A DNA stretch of 64,000 bases. Source: Alkalibacillus filiformis. Its GTDB lineage: Bacteria > Bacillota > Bacilli > Bacillales > Alkalibacillaceae. Positions 1 to 8,253 of this stretch are shown here, piece by piece. Within the stretch, counting starts at the first letter, position 1. Each line of letters opens with the position of its first letter. Location of the stretch: positions 248,001-312,000 of the forward strand of contig NZ_JAUSUP010000001.1 in assembly GCF_030814115.1 (NCBI RefSeq), given 5' to 3'. The notes beneath the pieces are model-generated. The model saw only the letters and a list, made by a program, of their open reading frames with translations. It had not been told where the DNA came from and did no database searches. The translations under genes and the position numbers were made by a program.

Positions 1-276
1 CCAGGTGGTATGAGTGCAGCATTAGCCATTATGGAAGCTCTAGAGCAATCAGAGGGTTCAACTGACGCTAATGAATTAATAGACATCATGGAAGGTATGA
101 GTTTTGAATCGCCAAAAGGTACGATGACATTCAGACCAGAGGACCATCAAGCTTTACAATCGTTGTATGCTATCACTTTAGAAGAGCGTGAAGGGTATGA
201 CTATCCAGTGCCTACATTGATTCGAGAACTTTCCCCTGATGAAACAGAACCTCCAATTTTAAATGAACGAGAATAA
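1..276 (+). CDS. Branched-chain amino acid-type ABC transporter substrate-binding protein, C-terminal end (partial)
   Basis: The open frame runs in from before the window, so only the last 91 codons are visible; the methionine at base 10 is internal. The residues GTMTFRPEDHQALQSLY match the C-terminal part of Peripla_BP_6 / LivJ-like binding proteins, where a fragment of the type 'KG.MTFR..DHQALQ.ly' is typical. It lies directly upstream of livG-livF-livH-livM on the same strand, so it is probably the extracytoplasmic receptor of that importer. The ligand cannot be told from this piece: the family binds amino acids, amides, urea and short carboxylates. Family is fairly certain, ligand unknown. 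Confidence 0.8.
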   Translation, partial: PGGMSAALAIMEALEQSEGSTDANELIDIMEGMSFESPKGTMTFRPEDHQALQSLYAITLEEREGYDYPVPTLIRELSPDETEPPILNERE

Positions 277-285
277 CCTTTAAAG

Positions 286-323
286 AAGGATGGACTTCAG
301 TGACGTTACTGAGGTTCATCCTT
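286..323 (+). terminator. Stem-loop between binding-protein gene and livG
   Basis: AAGGATGGACTTCAG (286-300) pairs with CTGAGGTTCATCCTT (309-323) around an 8-base loop, with two G-U pairs. No T-run follows, so it is a weak terminator or an mRNA-stabilising hairpin. Such hairpins after binding-protein genes often let the receptor be made in excess over the membrane parts (inference). Confidence 0.5.
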
Positions 324-354
324 ATACATAAATTGGTGAAGGCGGTGAGGTATT

Positions 355-1125
355 GTGGAGACGATTATTAAGACGGAAGATTTGTCAATAGCTTTTGGCG
401 GTCACTGGGCAGTCAGTGACGTATCGATTGATATAAAACAAAATATATTTACATCTGTTATTGGTCCTAATGGGGCTGGGAAGACGACTTTCTTCAATTT
501 ATTAAGTGGGCAACTGTCTCCTACTAAGGGGCGGGTGTTTTATAAGGGTGAAGATATAACGAAGCATTCCGTCATTCAACGAACACGTAACGGGATTGGG
601 CGCTCATTTCAAATTACTAACGTATTTCCAAACATTACGGTATTAGAAAATGTAAGATTGGCGATTCAGTCTAGAGAACAAGTACGATTTGACTTGTTTA
701 GACATTTTAAAAGTTATCGTCAGTTTGAAGAAGAGGCTATGAATCTATTAGAGACTGTGTTATTAGAAGAAAAAGCTGAAATTCCAGCTACAAGCTTATC
801 GCACGGTGAGAAGCGTAAGTTAGAAATAGCAATGTTACTTGCTTTAAATACCGAAGTCTTACTGTTAGATGAGCCGACTGCTGGAATGTCGTTAGAAGAA
901 GTTCCAGCAATTTTAAATGTAATTAAAAATATTAAAGAACAAGAGGATCGTACGGTTGTACTAATTGAACACAAGATGGATATGGTTCTGGATTTGTCCG
1001 ATCGAATGATGGTGCTATTTAACGGTGAGTTGTTAGCTGAAGGTACACCAGAACAAATAATGGCGAATGAAACAGTTCAATCTGCTTATATAGGGGGTGA
1101 TCCTAATGACTCAACCACTACTTAA
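355..1125 (+). CDS. livG: Branched-chain amino acid-type ABC transporter ATP-binding protein LivG
   Basis: 256 residues, one of the two ATPases of a HAAT-family importer. The Walker A motif GPNGAGKT lies near residues 37-44, the signature is LSHGEKRKLE (the H in place of the usual second G is common in LivG-type proteins), Walker B is VLLLDEPTAGM and the H-loop is in LIEHKMD. The start is GTG 355 behind AAGGCGGTGAGG. It overlaps livF by 20 bases. It acts on the inner face of the membrane with LivF to power LivH/LivM. Family assignment is firm; the substrate is not shown by the sequence. Confidence 0.93.
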   Translation: METIIKTEDLSIAFGGHWAVSDVSIDIKQNIFTSVIGPNGAGKTTFFNLLSGQLSPTKGRVFYKGEDITKHSVIQRTRNGIGRSFQITNVFPNITVLENVRLAIQSREQVRFDLFRHFKSYRQFEEEAMNLLETVLLEEKAEIPATSLSHGEKRKLEIAMLLALNTEVLLLDEPTAGMSLEEVPAILNVIKNIKEQEDRTVVLIEHKMDMVLDLSDRMMVLFNGELLAEGTPEQIMANETVQSAYIGGDPNDSTTT

Positions 1126-1816
1126 ATTAGAAAAAGTTAACACATATATTGAGCAGTTTCACATATTGCAAGATGTCAATTTTGAAGTACAAAAGGGTGA
1201 GCTCACGTTACTATTAGGACGAAATGGTGCAGGTAAAACAACGACTTTAAGAACGATTATGGGTTTAAATCCAGCAGCATCGGGTCACGTTCATATGAAA
1301 GATGAAGATATAACGGGGACGCCAACCTATAAAATTGCGAAAAAAGGAATTGGATATGTACCAGAAGACCAAGGGATTTTCTATGAGTTAACGGTAGGGG
1401 AAAACATGCGTGTTGCTATGATGCATGAGGATGACGCTACGAAAGAGCGGCTTGAGTGGTCACTAGAATTGTTCCCAGATTTGAAAAAGTTTTGGAAGAA
1501 GCCTGGTGGTCAACTGAGTGGTGGACAAAAGCAAATGTTGTCTATAGCACGAGCATTTGTTAACGAGACCGATTTGTTATTAATTGATGAGCCGAGTAAA
1601 GGATTAGCTCCGGTTGTTATTGAGAAAGTAATTGAAGCCATTGAAAAGATTAAAGACCATACAACGGTCGTATTGGTTGAACAAAACTTTTACATGGCAA
1701 ATCGTTTGGGCGATCGTTTTTATATTCTTGATGACGGTCTATCAGTTCATGATGGGTATATGAAAGAGTTAAATGAGAATGAGGAGTTAAAACGAAAATA
1801 CTTAGGTATTGGTTAA
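1106..1816 (+). CDS. livF: Branched-chain amino acid-type ABC transporter ATP-binding protein LivF
   Basis: Second ATPase of the importer, 236 residues from ATG 1106. I prefer ATG 1106 to GTG 1097 because GGGGGTGAT (1093-1101) is a strong ribosome binding site only for 1106. Walker A is GRNGAGKT, the signature is LSGGQKQMLSIARA, Walker B is LLLIDEPSKGLAP, and the H-loop position is Q (LVEQNFYMA), which is usual in LivF. The LivF-type DEPSKGLAP separates it from LivG. It begins inside livG and is followed 12 bases later by livH, so it is part of the same transcript. Confidence 0.93.
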   Translation: MTQPLLKLEKVNTYIEQFHILQDVNFEVQKGELTLLLGRNGAGKTTTLRTIMGLNPAASGHVHMKDEDITGTPTYKIAKKGIGYVPEDQGIFYELTVGENMRVAMMHEDDATKERLEWSLELFPDLKKFWKKPGGQLSGGQKQMLSIARAFVNETDLLLIDEPSKGLAPVVIEKVIEAIEKIKDHTTVVLVEQNFYMANRLGDRFYILDDGLSVHDGYMKELNENEELKRKYLGIG

Positions 1817-1828
1817 GGGGGAAAAGCA

Positions 1829-2701
1829 ATGGAACTGTTTATTAACCTTGCCATAAACGGGATTGCCATGGGGATGTTAATTTTTTTAATTGCATCAGGT
1901 TTAACTTTGATATTCGGACTTATGAGTGTGCTTAACTTTGCTCACGGTGGATTGTTTGCTTGGGGCGCTTATAGTGGAGTTTTCTTTTATGTATTATTAG
2001 ATAACTTTTGGTTAGGGTTGTTAGGTGCAATCGTTACAGGTCTACTATTAGGGTGGTTAACTGAAGTACTCATTGTTCGACCTGTTTACGGTAATCATAT
2101 CCGACAAATTTTAATCACGTTAGGTTTTATGCTAGTGCTAACAGAAATGTTAAAAGTTGTTTTCGGACCGAACATTATTAATGCACCTACACCAGAAATG
2201 TTTCAAGGCAGCTGGATGATTGGTGACATTACAATTATTAAATACCGAGCATTTATTATTGCTGTTGGATTAATTTTGTTTATTGTTATGTATAGCGTAT
2301 TGAAGTATTCAAAGATTGGTTTAATCGTTCGAGCTGGCGTAATGAACAAGGATATGATTCAAGCTCTCGGTGTCAATATTAAACTAGTATTCGTTCTTGT
2401 GTTCATGGTTGGTTCAGCGTTAGCTGCACTTGGTGGTGCCTTATTTGCACCAAGTTCAGGTGCGATCTATGCAGAAATGGGGTTAGAGTTTGGAATTTTT
2501 GCATTCATTGTTGTCATTATTGGTGGTATGGGAAGTATCCCAGGTTCATTACTAGCGGCATTGTTAGTAGGCCTAGCTAATACATTTACAGCTTACTATA
2601 TGCCAATTCTATCAATGGTTGTCACGATGATTATTATGTTAATCGTTTTAATATTCCGCCCACAAGGATTATTTAATGTAAGCGGGGTGTCAAATAAATG
2701 A
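1829..2701 (+). CDS. livH: Branched-chain amino acid-type ABC transporter permease LivH
   Basis: 290-residue polytopic membrane protein with about eight hydrophobic segments. The LivH pattern GLTLIFGLMSVLNFAHG is at residues 24-40 and the permease loop IIGGMGSIPGSLLAALLVG lies near the C-terminus. The start ATG 1829 has AAGGGGGAAAAGC in front. It shares an ATGA overlap with livM (2698-2701), which indicates translational coupling. With LivM it should form the membrane channel. Confidence 0.93.
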   Translation: MELFINLAINGIAMGMLIFLIASGLTLIFGLMSVLNFAHGGLFAWGAYSGVFFYVLLDNFWLGLLGAIVTGLLLGWLTEVLIVRPVYGNHIRQILITLGFMLVLTEMLKVVFGPNIINAPTPEMFQGSWMIGDITIIKYRAFIIAVGLILFIVMYSVLKYSKIGLIVRAGVMNKDMIQALGVNIKLVFVLVFMVGSALAALGGALFAPSSGAIYAEMGLEFGIFAFIVVIIGGMGSIPGSLLAALLVGLANTFTAYYMPILSMVVTMIIMLIVLIFRPQGLFNVSGVSNK

Positions 2702-3714
2702 TGAAACGTCTACAATCTTCAACATGGGTTTATTTGCTAATTGCTATTGTTTTAATGTTGTTGCCGTTCGTTAAAGATGATCGTTGGTTTCTATTTTTAA
2801 TGATTCAAATATTTGTCTTTGCTATTTTTGCTATGAGTTATGATTTGTTACTTGGATATACCGGGATCGTCTCGTTTGGTCATGCGATGTTTTTTGGTAT
2901 TGGTGCTTATAGTGTTGCGGTTACGATGAGTAGAATGGATTCAACGTTTAGTAGTTTTTTATTAGGTGTACTCGTTGCAGTTATTATATCAGCTATTGTG
3001 GCGTTTTTAGCAGGTGTATTAACACTTAAGTTGAAAAGTCATTACTACGCAATGCTTACGCTAGCTTTAGCTGGGATGTTTTTATATATTGCAGAAAGGT
3101 GGCGCTCTGTTACAGGAGGTAATGATGGTTTTACGTTTCGAATCCCTGAATTACCTGGAGTACTACAAGATCATCGTAATGTAGTTATTTACTTATTTAC
3201 ACTTCTTTCTATGGTTCTATTATTCTTTGCTATGAAAAGGCTGACAGAATCACCATTAGGTCGAGTACTTGTAGGTATTCGAGAAAATGACCAAAGGGTT
3301 GAATCGCTAGGTTTTAGAATTATGCCCTATAAAGTGTTAATTAGTGTCGTTTCAGGTGTTATCGCAGCTTTGGCGGGAGTTTTATACGCTGTTAGTTTAC
3401 GTTTTGTTAATACTCAAGTGTTTGATATTGAAGTGACACTAGATGCTTTGTTAATGACAATTATAGGTGGGGTAGGTACTTTAGTTGGTCCAATTTAAGG
3501 TTCGGCAATCTTGAACTTATCACACCATTTTCTATCAGATTTAGCTAGTGTTCATTGGATTTTTCAGAGATGGGTTATTTTATTTGGGATTATCTTTATA
3601 TTAGTCGTTATTTTCTTCCCAAATGGTATTGTCGGTACGATCCAAAAGAAGATACATGAAAGGAAAATGAAGCAACGCGTTAAGCAAGTTGAAAAAAAGT
3701 CGGCGAAAAATTAA
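2698..3714 (+). pseudogene. livM: Branched-chain amino acid-type ABC transporter permease LivM, interrupted by an in-frame stop
   Basis: Reading from ATG 2698 gives 266 residues of a LivM permease (SYDLLLGYTGIVSFGHAMFFG, IRENDQRVESLGF) ending at ...GGVGTLVGPI and TAA 3496-3498. The same frame continues without shift as GSAILNLSHHFL...HWIFQRWVILFGIIFILVVIFFPNGIVG to TAA 3712-3714, which is the conserved LivM C-terminus. Without the stop the protein would be 337-338 residues, the usual family length. A single base change (for example TTA or CAA to TAA) explains it. The second half has only a TTG (3511) and no good ribosome site, so separate translation is unlikely. Either a recent nonsense mutation, a sequencing error or read-through. 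Confidence 0.85.
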
Positions 3715-3727
3715 AGGAGAGCGATTA

Positions 3728-3895
3728 ATGCAAGAGTTATGTATCCATTCTTTTGTCATTCGCTATCATCAAGCTCAATTAGGTGAAAGCCCTCACATTA
3801 AAGTGAAAGTAGTAAATGTACAAAGTGATACCGAAACGTACTTCGATTCATTGTATGATGCTTATCAATACATGGAGAAAGTGATCAGTGAGTAA
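3728..3895 (+). CDS. Small hypothetical protein, 55 residues
   Basis: Unrecognised. ATG 3728 follows AAAGGAGAG (3713-3721) at good spacing; an in-frame TTG at 3689 has no ribosome site. The protein is soluble-looking, with an N-terminal basic and aromatic stretch (HSFVIRYHQAQ) and a C-terminal helix-like DSLYDAYQYMEKVISE. It sits 13 bases after livM and 12 before the KAS III-like gene, so it is probably co-transcribed with both. No motif suggests a function. Confidence 0.6.
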   Translation: MQELCIHSFVIRYHQAQLGESPHIKVKVVNVQSDTETYFDSLYDAYQYMEKVISE

Positions 3896-3907
3896 AGGAG
3901 ATTGGTG

Positions 3908-4918
3908 GTGGACTCAATGGTGGGTGTCGTTGCAACAGGGATATATATACCTGAAGAAAGAATGACAGGTGAAGAAATAGCGAATAAATCTCAATTACCA
4001 GTCGATGTTGTGACAGAGAAGATGGGGATTAAAGAAAAACCTATTCCTGGATTAGAAGACCATACGGCTGCTATGGGGATAGAAGCGGCCAGGCAAGCTT
4101 TTAACAAGTGTGATGTAGAACCAGCAGAGATTGATTTAATCATATATATAGGTGAGGAACATAAGGAGTACCCATTGTGGACTGCTGGTATAAAGATGCA
4201 AGAAGCATTAGGGTGTCATCGTGCTTGGGCATTTGATGTAGCACTAAGGTGCGGTACGACCATTATGGCATTAAAAGTGGCAAAAGCGTTAATGACCACT
4301 GATTCAAATATTAAAACGGTATTGTTAGCAGGTGGTTATCGAAATGGAGACTTTATTGATTATGAAAACCCAAGATCACGCTTTATGTATAACTTGAGTG
4401 CCGGTGGTGGAGCGTTGATTTTAAGAGAAGGTTATGATCGAAACCAGCTACTTGAAACGTCAATCGTCACTGATGGATCTTTTTCAGAAGATGTTGTCGT
4501 CGTTGGGGGAGGAACTAAACTACCAATGTCAAAAGAAGTATTAGAATCGAATAAATATCAATTGGACGTATTAGATCCTGATGGAATGAAACGTCGATTA
4601 GAAGAGAAATCAATGAAAAATTTCTTAAGTGTTATTAGAGAAGCATTATCCGATTCTGGTTTTACTGAAGAAGACATAGATTATTTGGCCATTTTACACA
4701 TGAAACGGTCTGCACATCAATATATTTTAGATGAATTAGGGTTGCATGAGGATCAAACGATTTATCTTGACCATTATGGTCATATCGGTCAAATTGACCA
4801 AATACTATCATTACAGTTAGCTCAAGAACAAAATAAACTTAATGAAGGTGATGTGGTCGTTCTTGTGAGTGCTGGTATAGGCTATGCTTGGGGAGCATCA
4901 GTCATTAGGTGGGGTTAG
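3908..4918 (+). CDS. 3-oxoacyl-ACP synthase III (FabH/HMG-CoA synthase-like) family enzyme
   Basis: 336-residue thiolase-fold condensing enzyme. The nucleophile is Cys115 in ALRCGTTIMAL and a candidate catalytic His264 lies in ILHMKRSAHQ. The third triad residue, Asn in the YGN motif of FabH, is replaced by His292 (HYGHIGQ). It may therefore join or transfer acyl-CoAs rather than start fatty acid synthesis. GTG 3908 is chosen because AAAGGAG (3894-3900) is 7 bases upstream; GTG 3905, TTG 3902 and ATG 3917 are alternatives. It lies between the liv importer and a hydrolase, a reductase and an acyl-CoA ligase, which suggests a shared acyl-CoA pathway. The substrate is unknown. Confidence 0.82.
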   Translation: MDSMVGVVATGIYIPEERMTGEEIANKSQLPVDVVTEKMGIKEKPIPGLEDHTAAMGIEAARQAFNKCDVEPAEIDLIIYIGEEHKEYPLWTAGIKMQEALGCHRAWAFDVALRCGTTIMALKVAKALMTTDSNIKTVLLAGGYRNGDFIDYENPRSRFMYNLSAGGGALILREGYDRNQLLETSIVTDGSFSEDVVVVGGGTKLPMSKEVLESNKYQLDVLDPDGMKRRLEEKSMKNFLSVIREALSDSGFTEEDIDYLAILHMKRSAHQYILDELGLHEDQTIYLDHYGHIGQIDQILSLQLAQEQNKLNEGDVVVLVSAGIGYAWGASVIRWG

Positions 4919-4930
4919 AAGGAGGGTTCG

Positions 4931-5821
4931 TTGGTGATACATTATATTGATTTACCATTAGGTGAAACAATTGCTTACCGCAAGCGCGATGGTGGGGACA
5001 AAACGATTTTGTTAATCCACGGTAACATGGTTTCATCTAAACATTGGGACTTATTATTAGACAACTTAGATGGGCAGTATACACTTGTTGCTTTAGATCT
5101 ACCAGGGTTTGGTCAGTCAACTTATCATCACAAGGTTAATAGTATTAAAGAATTTGCGAAAATTGTAAAAGAGTTTGTTGATGTATTAGAACTTAAAGTG
5201 TACAGCATTTTAGGTTGGTCAATGGGTGGCGCAATTGCAATGCAATACTGTGCTATGTATGACCAACCTTGTGAGAAATTAATGTTATTAGCATCAGGTT
5301 CGACTCGAGGTTACCCATTTTATGCTACAAACCCAGATGGTACGCCAGATGTAAATAATAGACTACAAACTTATGAGCAAATTAAACTAGATCCTATGAA
5401 AACGAAAGTGATGGAAGCAGCACAGCAAAACGGTGATAAAGAAACGATGAAAATGGTTTGGGATGCAGCTATTTATACACAGAAAAAACCAGAGGCAAAC
5501 CATTGTGATGAGTATTTAGACGATATCCTAACTCAAAGGAATATTGCTGAATGTTATCATGCTTTAAACCATTTTAATATAAGTCATGTTCATAATGGTT
5601 TAATTGATGGCACGGGAGAAGTTGACAGAATTCATGTCCCAGTCCTTGTCATGCACGGTAACTTAGATTATGTCGTCTTATCATTTATGAAAGATGAGAT
5701 TTTAGAAGATTTAACAGGCGATGTTGAATATGTAGAGCTTACGAATTGTGGACATTCACCAATGGTTGATGATTTACCATTACTAACAGAAACAATCGAA
5801 AACTACTTACGAAAGGAATGA
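4931..5821 (+). CDS. Alpha/beta hydrolase
   Basis: 296 residues with a complete alpha/beta hydrolase triad: Ser97 in the elbow GWSMGG, Asp246 in HGNLDYVV and His275 in NCGHSPMVDD. The oxyanion HGN is at residues 30-32. No signal peptide, so cytoplasmic. A strong AGAAGGAGGG precedes TTG 4931; GTG 4934, one codon later, is equally possible. Given its place between a KAS III-like enzyme and a FabG-like reductase it could be a thioesterase or ester/lactone hydrolase of the same pathway (inference). The end is 6 bases before the next gene. Confidence 0.85.
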   Translation: MVIHYIDLPLGETIAYRKRDGGDKTILLIHGNMVSSKHWDLLLDNLDGQYTLVALDLPGFGQSTYHHKVNSIKEFAKIVKEFVDVLELKVYSILGWSMGGAIAMQYCAMYDQPCEKLMLLASGSTRGYPFYATNPDGTPDVNNRLQTYEQIKLDPMKTKVMEAAQQNGDKETMKMVWDAAIYTQKKPEANHCDEYLDDILTQRNIAECYHALNHFNISHVHNGLIDGTGEVDRIHVPVLVMHGNLDYVVLSFMKDEILEDLTGDVEYVELTNCGHSPMVDDLPLLTETIENYLRKE

Positions 5822-5827
5822 CATACA

Positions 5828-6571
5828 ATGGCTAGGTTAGATGAACGCGTTGCTATTATAACGGGTGGTGCAAATGGAATAGGATATGCTGCAGCTAATT
5901 TGTTTGGTGAAGAAGGAGCAAAAGTTGTATTAGCTGATTTCGATGTTGAAACCGGCAAGAAAAAAGAACAAGAATTACAAGATCGAAATCTTGATGTCAA
6001 GTTTATTCAAGTCAACGTCGCAGATAGGGTTAGTGTAGACCATATGGTAGAACAAGTAATTAAAGAGTTCGGTAAAATCGATATACTCGTAAATAATGCT
6101 GGCATAACACGTGATGCGATGTTATCAAAAATGAGTGCAGAAGATTTCCAACAAGTAATTGATGTTAATTTAACAGGTGTATTTCATTGTACACAAGCTG
6201 CTTTACCTTATTTGCTCGACCAAGGTAAAGGTAAAGTAATTAATACTTCTTCTGTTTCAGGTACATACGGTAATGTTGGACAAACGAATTATGCAGCGGC
6301 GAAGGCAGGCTTAATTGGCATGACGAAAACTTGGGCTAAAGAATTAGGTCACAAACAAATTAACGTAAATGCTGTAGCCCCAGGGTTTACGGAGACTTCG
6401 ATGGTTGAATCAGTCCCTGAACACATTATTGAAGGTTTGAAAAAACAAGTACCAATGGGACGTCTCGGTCAACCTGAAGATATAGCTAAAGCTTATTTAT
6501 ATTTAGCGAGTGATGACTCCGACTATGTTAATGGCCAAGTGATTCATGTAGATGGTGCGATTATGATGTAA
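5828..6571 (+). CDS. SDR family oxidoreductase, FabG / acetoacetyl-CoA reductase-like
   Basis: 247-residue classical short-chain dehydrogenase. The cofactor motif TGGANGIG is at 12-19, NNAG at 89-92, and the catalytic Asn114, Ser142, Tyr155 and Lys159 (YAAAK) are all present. The D38 in VLADFD suggests an NAD preference, but that is only a rule of thumb. It probably reduces a 3-oxoacyl thioester or oxidises the 3-hydroxy form. It is the last gene before a strong terminator. The true fabG is normally in the plsX-fabD-fabG-acpP cluster, so this is likely a pathway-specific paralogue. Confidence 0.88.
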   Translation: MARLDERVAIITGGANGIGYAAANLFGEEGAKVVLADFDVETGKKKEQELQDRNLDVKFIQVNVADRVSVDHMVEQVIKEFGKIDILVNNAGITRDAMLSKMSAEDFQQVIDVNLTGVFHCTQAALPYLLDQGKGKVINTSSVSGTYGNVGQTNYAAAKAGLIGMTKTWAKELGHKQINVNAVAPGFTETSMVESVPEHIIEGLKKQVPMGRLGQPEDIAKAYLYLASDDSDYVNGQVIHVDGAIMM

Positions 6572-6577
6572 TCTACG

Positions 6578-6613
6578 ACCAGGTTAGCATAAGGCTAACC
6601 TGGTTTTGCTTTT
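6578..6613 (+). terminator. Rho-independent terminator after the SDR gene
   Basis: CCAGGTTAGC (6579-6588) pairs perfectly with GCTAACCTGG (6594-6603) around a 5-base loop and is followed by TTTTGCTTTT. It closes the liv/KAS/hydrolase/SDR unit and separates it from the ligase gene. Confidence 0.85.
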
Positions 6614-6691
6614 AATGAGATACTTTGTAACTGTATTGTAACTAATCTTCTTTAAACTGAATACACATGATGTTTAAGGGGGCGACTAGAC

Positions 6692-8206
6692 ATGCTAGGC
6701 GAATTAGATTGGTTACAATCAAGAGCACAGTTATACCCAAATGATGAAGCTGTCGTTGATGTTCAAGCTCAACGATCTTTGTCTTATGAAGAATTAAATG
6801 ACCGTGCAACTGTATTAGCAGAAGGGTTAAAACATAGTGGAATTCAAAAAGGTGATCGTATTGCTTTATTATCACTTAATCATATTAGCTACTTCGACAC
6901 GTTATTTGCCTGTTTAAAGGTTGGTGCAATTTTTGTACCGTTAAATTGGAGGCTTTCGCAAGATGAATTAACCTATGTATTACAAGATAGTGATCCTAAG
7001 TTGGTCATAATTCACCCGGAATTTGAACAATCGTTAGCATGGCTTAATAAAACTTACAACACATTACTTATTGACCATCCAAATTATATGTATGATTTAG
7101 ATCGACAGGACATAGGTAAAATCTCTCTACATGAAACAGATCCTTTGGCTATGATTTATACTGGTGGCACGACAGGCAAACCGAAAGGAGCTGTTTTAAG
7201 TCATCGGTCCGTTATGTGGAATGCCTTAAATACGATTATTAGTTGGGGGTTAACGAAAGACGACCGGACGTTAACAGCAATCCCAATGTTTCATACAGGA
7301 GGGTTAAATGCTTTATCCATTCCGATTTTAATGGCTGGAGGGCAAGTCATTATTCATGCTAATTTTGATCCGGATCAAGCAGTTGAACATATAATCAAAT
7401 ATCGTTGTACCATTGTGTTGTTCATTCCGACGATGTATCAGCTCATAACAGAATCATTAATATTTAAAGAAAACGATTTTCCACATATGAAAGTGTTTTT
7501 ATCAGGAGGGGCACCTTGTCCATTAACTATTTATGAACGATTTGAAAATAAGAGACTTCAATTTAGAGAAGGATATGGTTTAACAGAAGCAGGACCAAAC
7601 AATTTCTATATTGAACCAGAAGATGCTCGTTTGAAGAAAGGTTCAGTTGGTCAAGAGATGATGTTTAATGACATTGATATCGTTAACAGTGCAGGTGAGT
7701 CAGTTGCAATTAATGAAGTTGGCGAGCTTTGGCTAAGAGGGAAACATCTATTTGAATATTATTGGAATCAAGAAGAAGAAACGATGGCACAATTACATGG
7801 TGAGTGGTTAAAAACTGGAGATTTGGCAAGAAGAGACTCTGAGGGCTTTGTTTATATTGTCGGTCGTAAAAAGGATATGATCATATCAGGTGGAGAAAAT
7901 ATTTTTCCGTTAGAAATAGAACATTGGCTTCTATCACACTCAGACATACAAGAAGTTGCTGTAATCGGAGTGCCTGATCAACTATGGGGAGAGAAAGCCA
8001 TAGCTTACATATCGACCAGTAACCCTAATCTTGATGTTGCCCAACTTGAGATTTATTGTGAAGAGAAATTGAGTCGATACAAAATACCAAAAGCATTCTA
8101 TCTAGTTGATGAACTTCCGAAAACTCATGTCGGTAAAATAAATAAAAAAGCACTTAATCGTTGGTTTCAAGAGCAACAAATAAAGGAAGAAAACGGCAAG
8201 TCGTAA
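6692..8206 (+). CDS. AMP-dependent acyl-CoA synthetase (acid-CoA ligase)
   Basis: 504 residues, adenylate-forming ligase family. The phosphate loop YTGGTTGKPKG is at about 156-166, the adenine motif is EGYGLTEAGP, the hinge region is TGDLARRDSEGFVYIVGRKK, and the C-terminal lysine of LPKTHVGK is present. It is expected to activate a carboxylic acid with ATP and CoA; the chain length is not readable. The start is ATG 6692 after AAGGGGGCGAC. It is separated from the SDR gene by a terminator but lies in the same direction, so it may have its own promoter in 6614-6690. It probably supplies the acyl-CoA for the preceding enzymes. Confidence 0.9.
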   Translation: MLGELDWLQSRAQLYPNDEAVVDVQAQRSLSYEELNDRATVLAEGLKHSGIQKGDRIALLSLNHISYFDTLFACLKVGAIFVPLNWRLSQDELTYVLQDSDPKLVIIHPEFEQSLAWLNKTYNTLLIDHPNYMYDLDRQDIGKISLHETDPLAMIYTGGTTGKPKGAVLSHRSVMWNALNTIISWGLTKDDRTLTAIPMFHTGGLNALSIPILMAGGQVIIHANFDPDQAVEHIIKYRCTIVLFIPTMYQLITESLIFKENDFPHMKVFLSGGAPCPLTIYERFENKRLQFREGYGLTEAGPNNFYIEPEDARLKKGSVGQEMMFNDIDIVNSAGESVAINEVGELWLRGKHLFEYYWNQEEETMAQLHGEWLKTGDLARRDSEGFVYIVGRKKDMIISGGENIFPLEIEHWLLSHSDIQEVAVIGVPDQLWGEKAIAYISTSNPNLDVAQLEIYCEEKLSRYKIPKAFYLVDELPKTHVGKINKKALNRWFQEQQIKEENGKS

Positions 8207-8211
8207 TATAA

Positions 8212-8245
8212 AAAGGTGATCTCAATTAATTTTGAGGTCACCTTT
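8212..8245. terminator. Bidirectional terminator between the ligase gene and ylbJ
   Basis: AAAGGTGATCTCAA (8212-8225) and TTGAGGTCACCTTT (8232-8245) form a 14-bp stem with one G-U pair. A-rich and T-rich flanks on both sides fit use by the two convergent genes. Confidence 0.8.
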
Positions 8246-8253
8246 AAATTTGT

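Noticed and set aside
3511-3714. Separate small membrane protein after livM
   Set aside because: It is in the same frame as livM, has only a TTG without ribosome site, and matches the missing LivM C-terminus.
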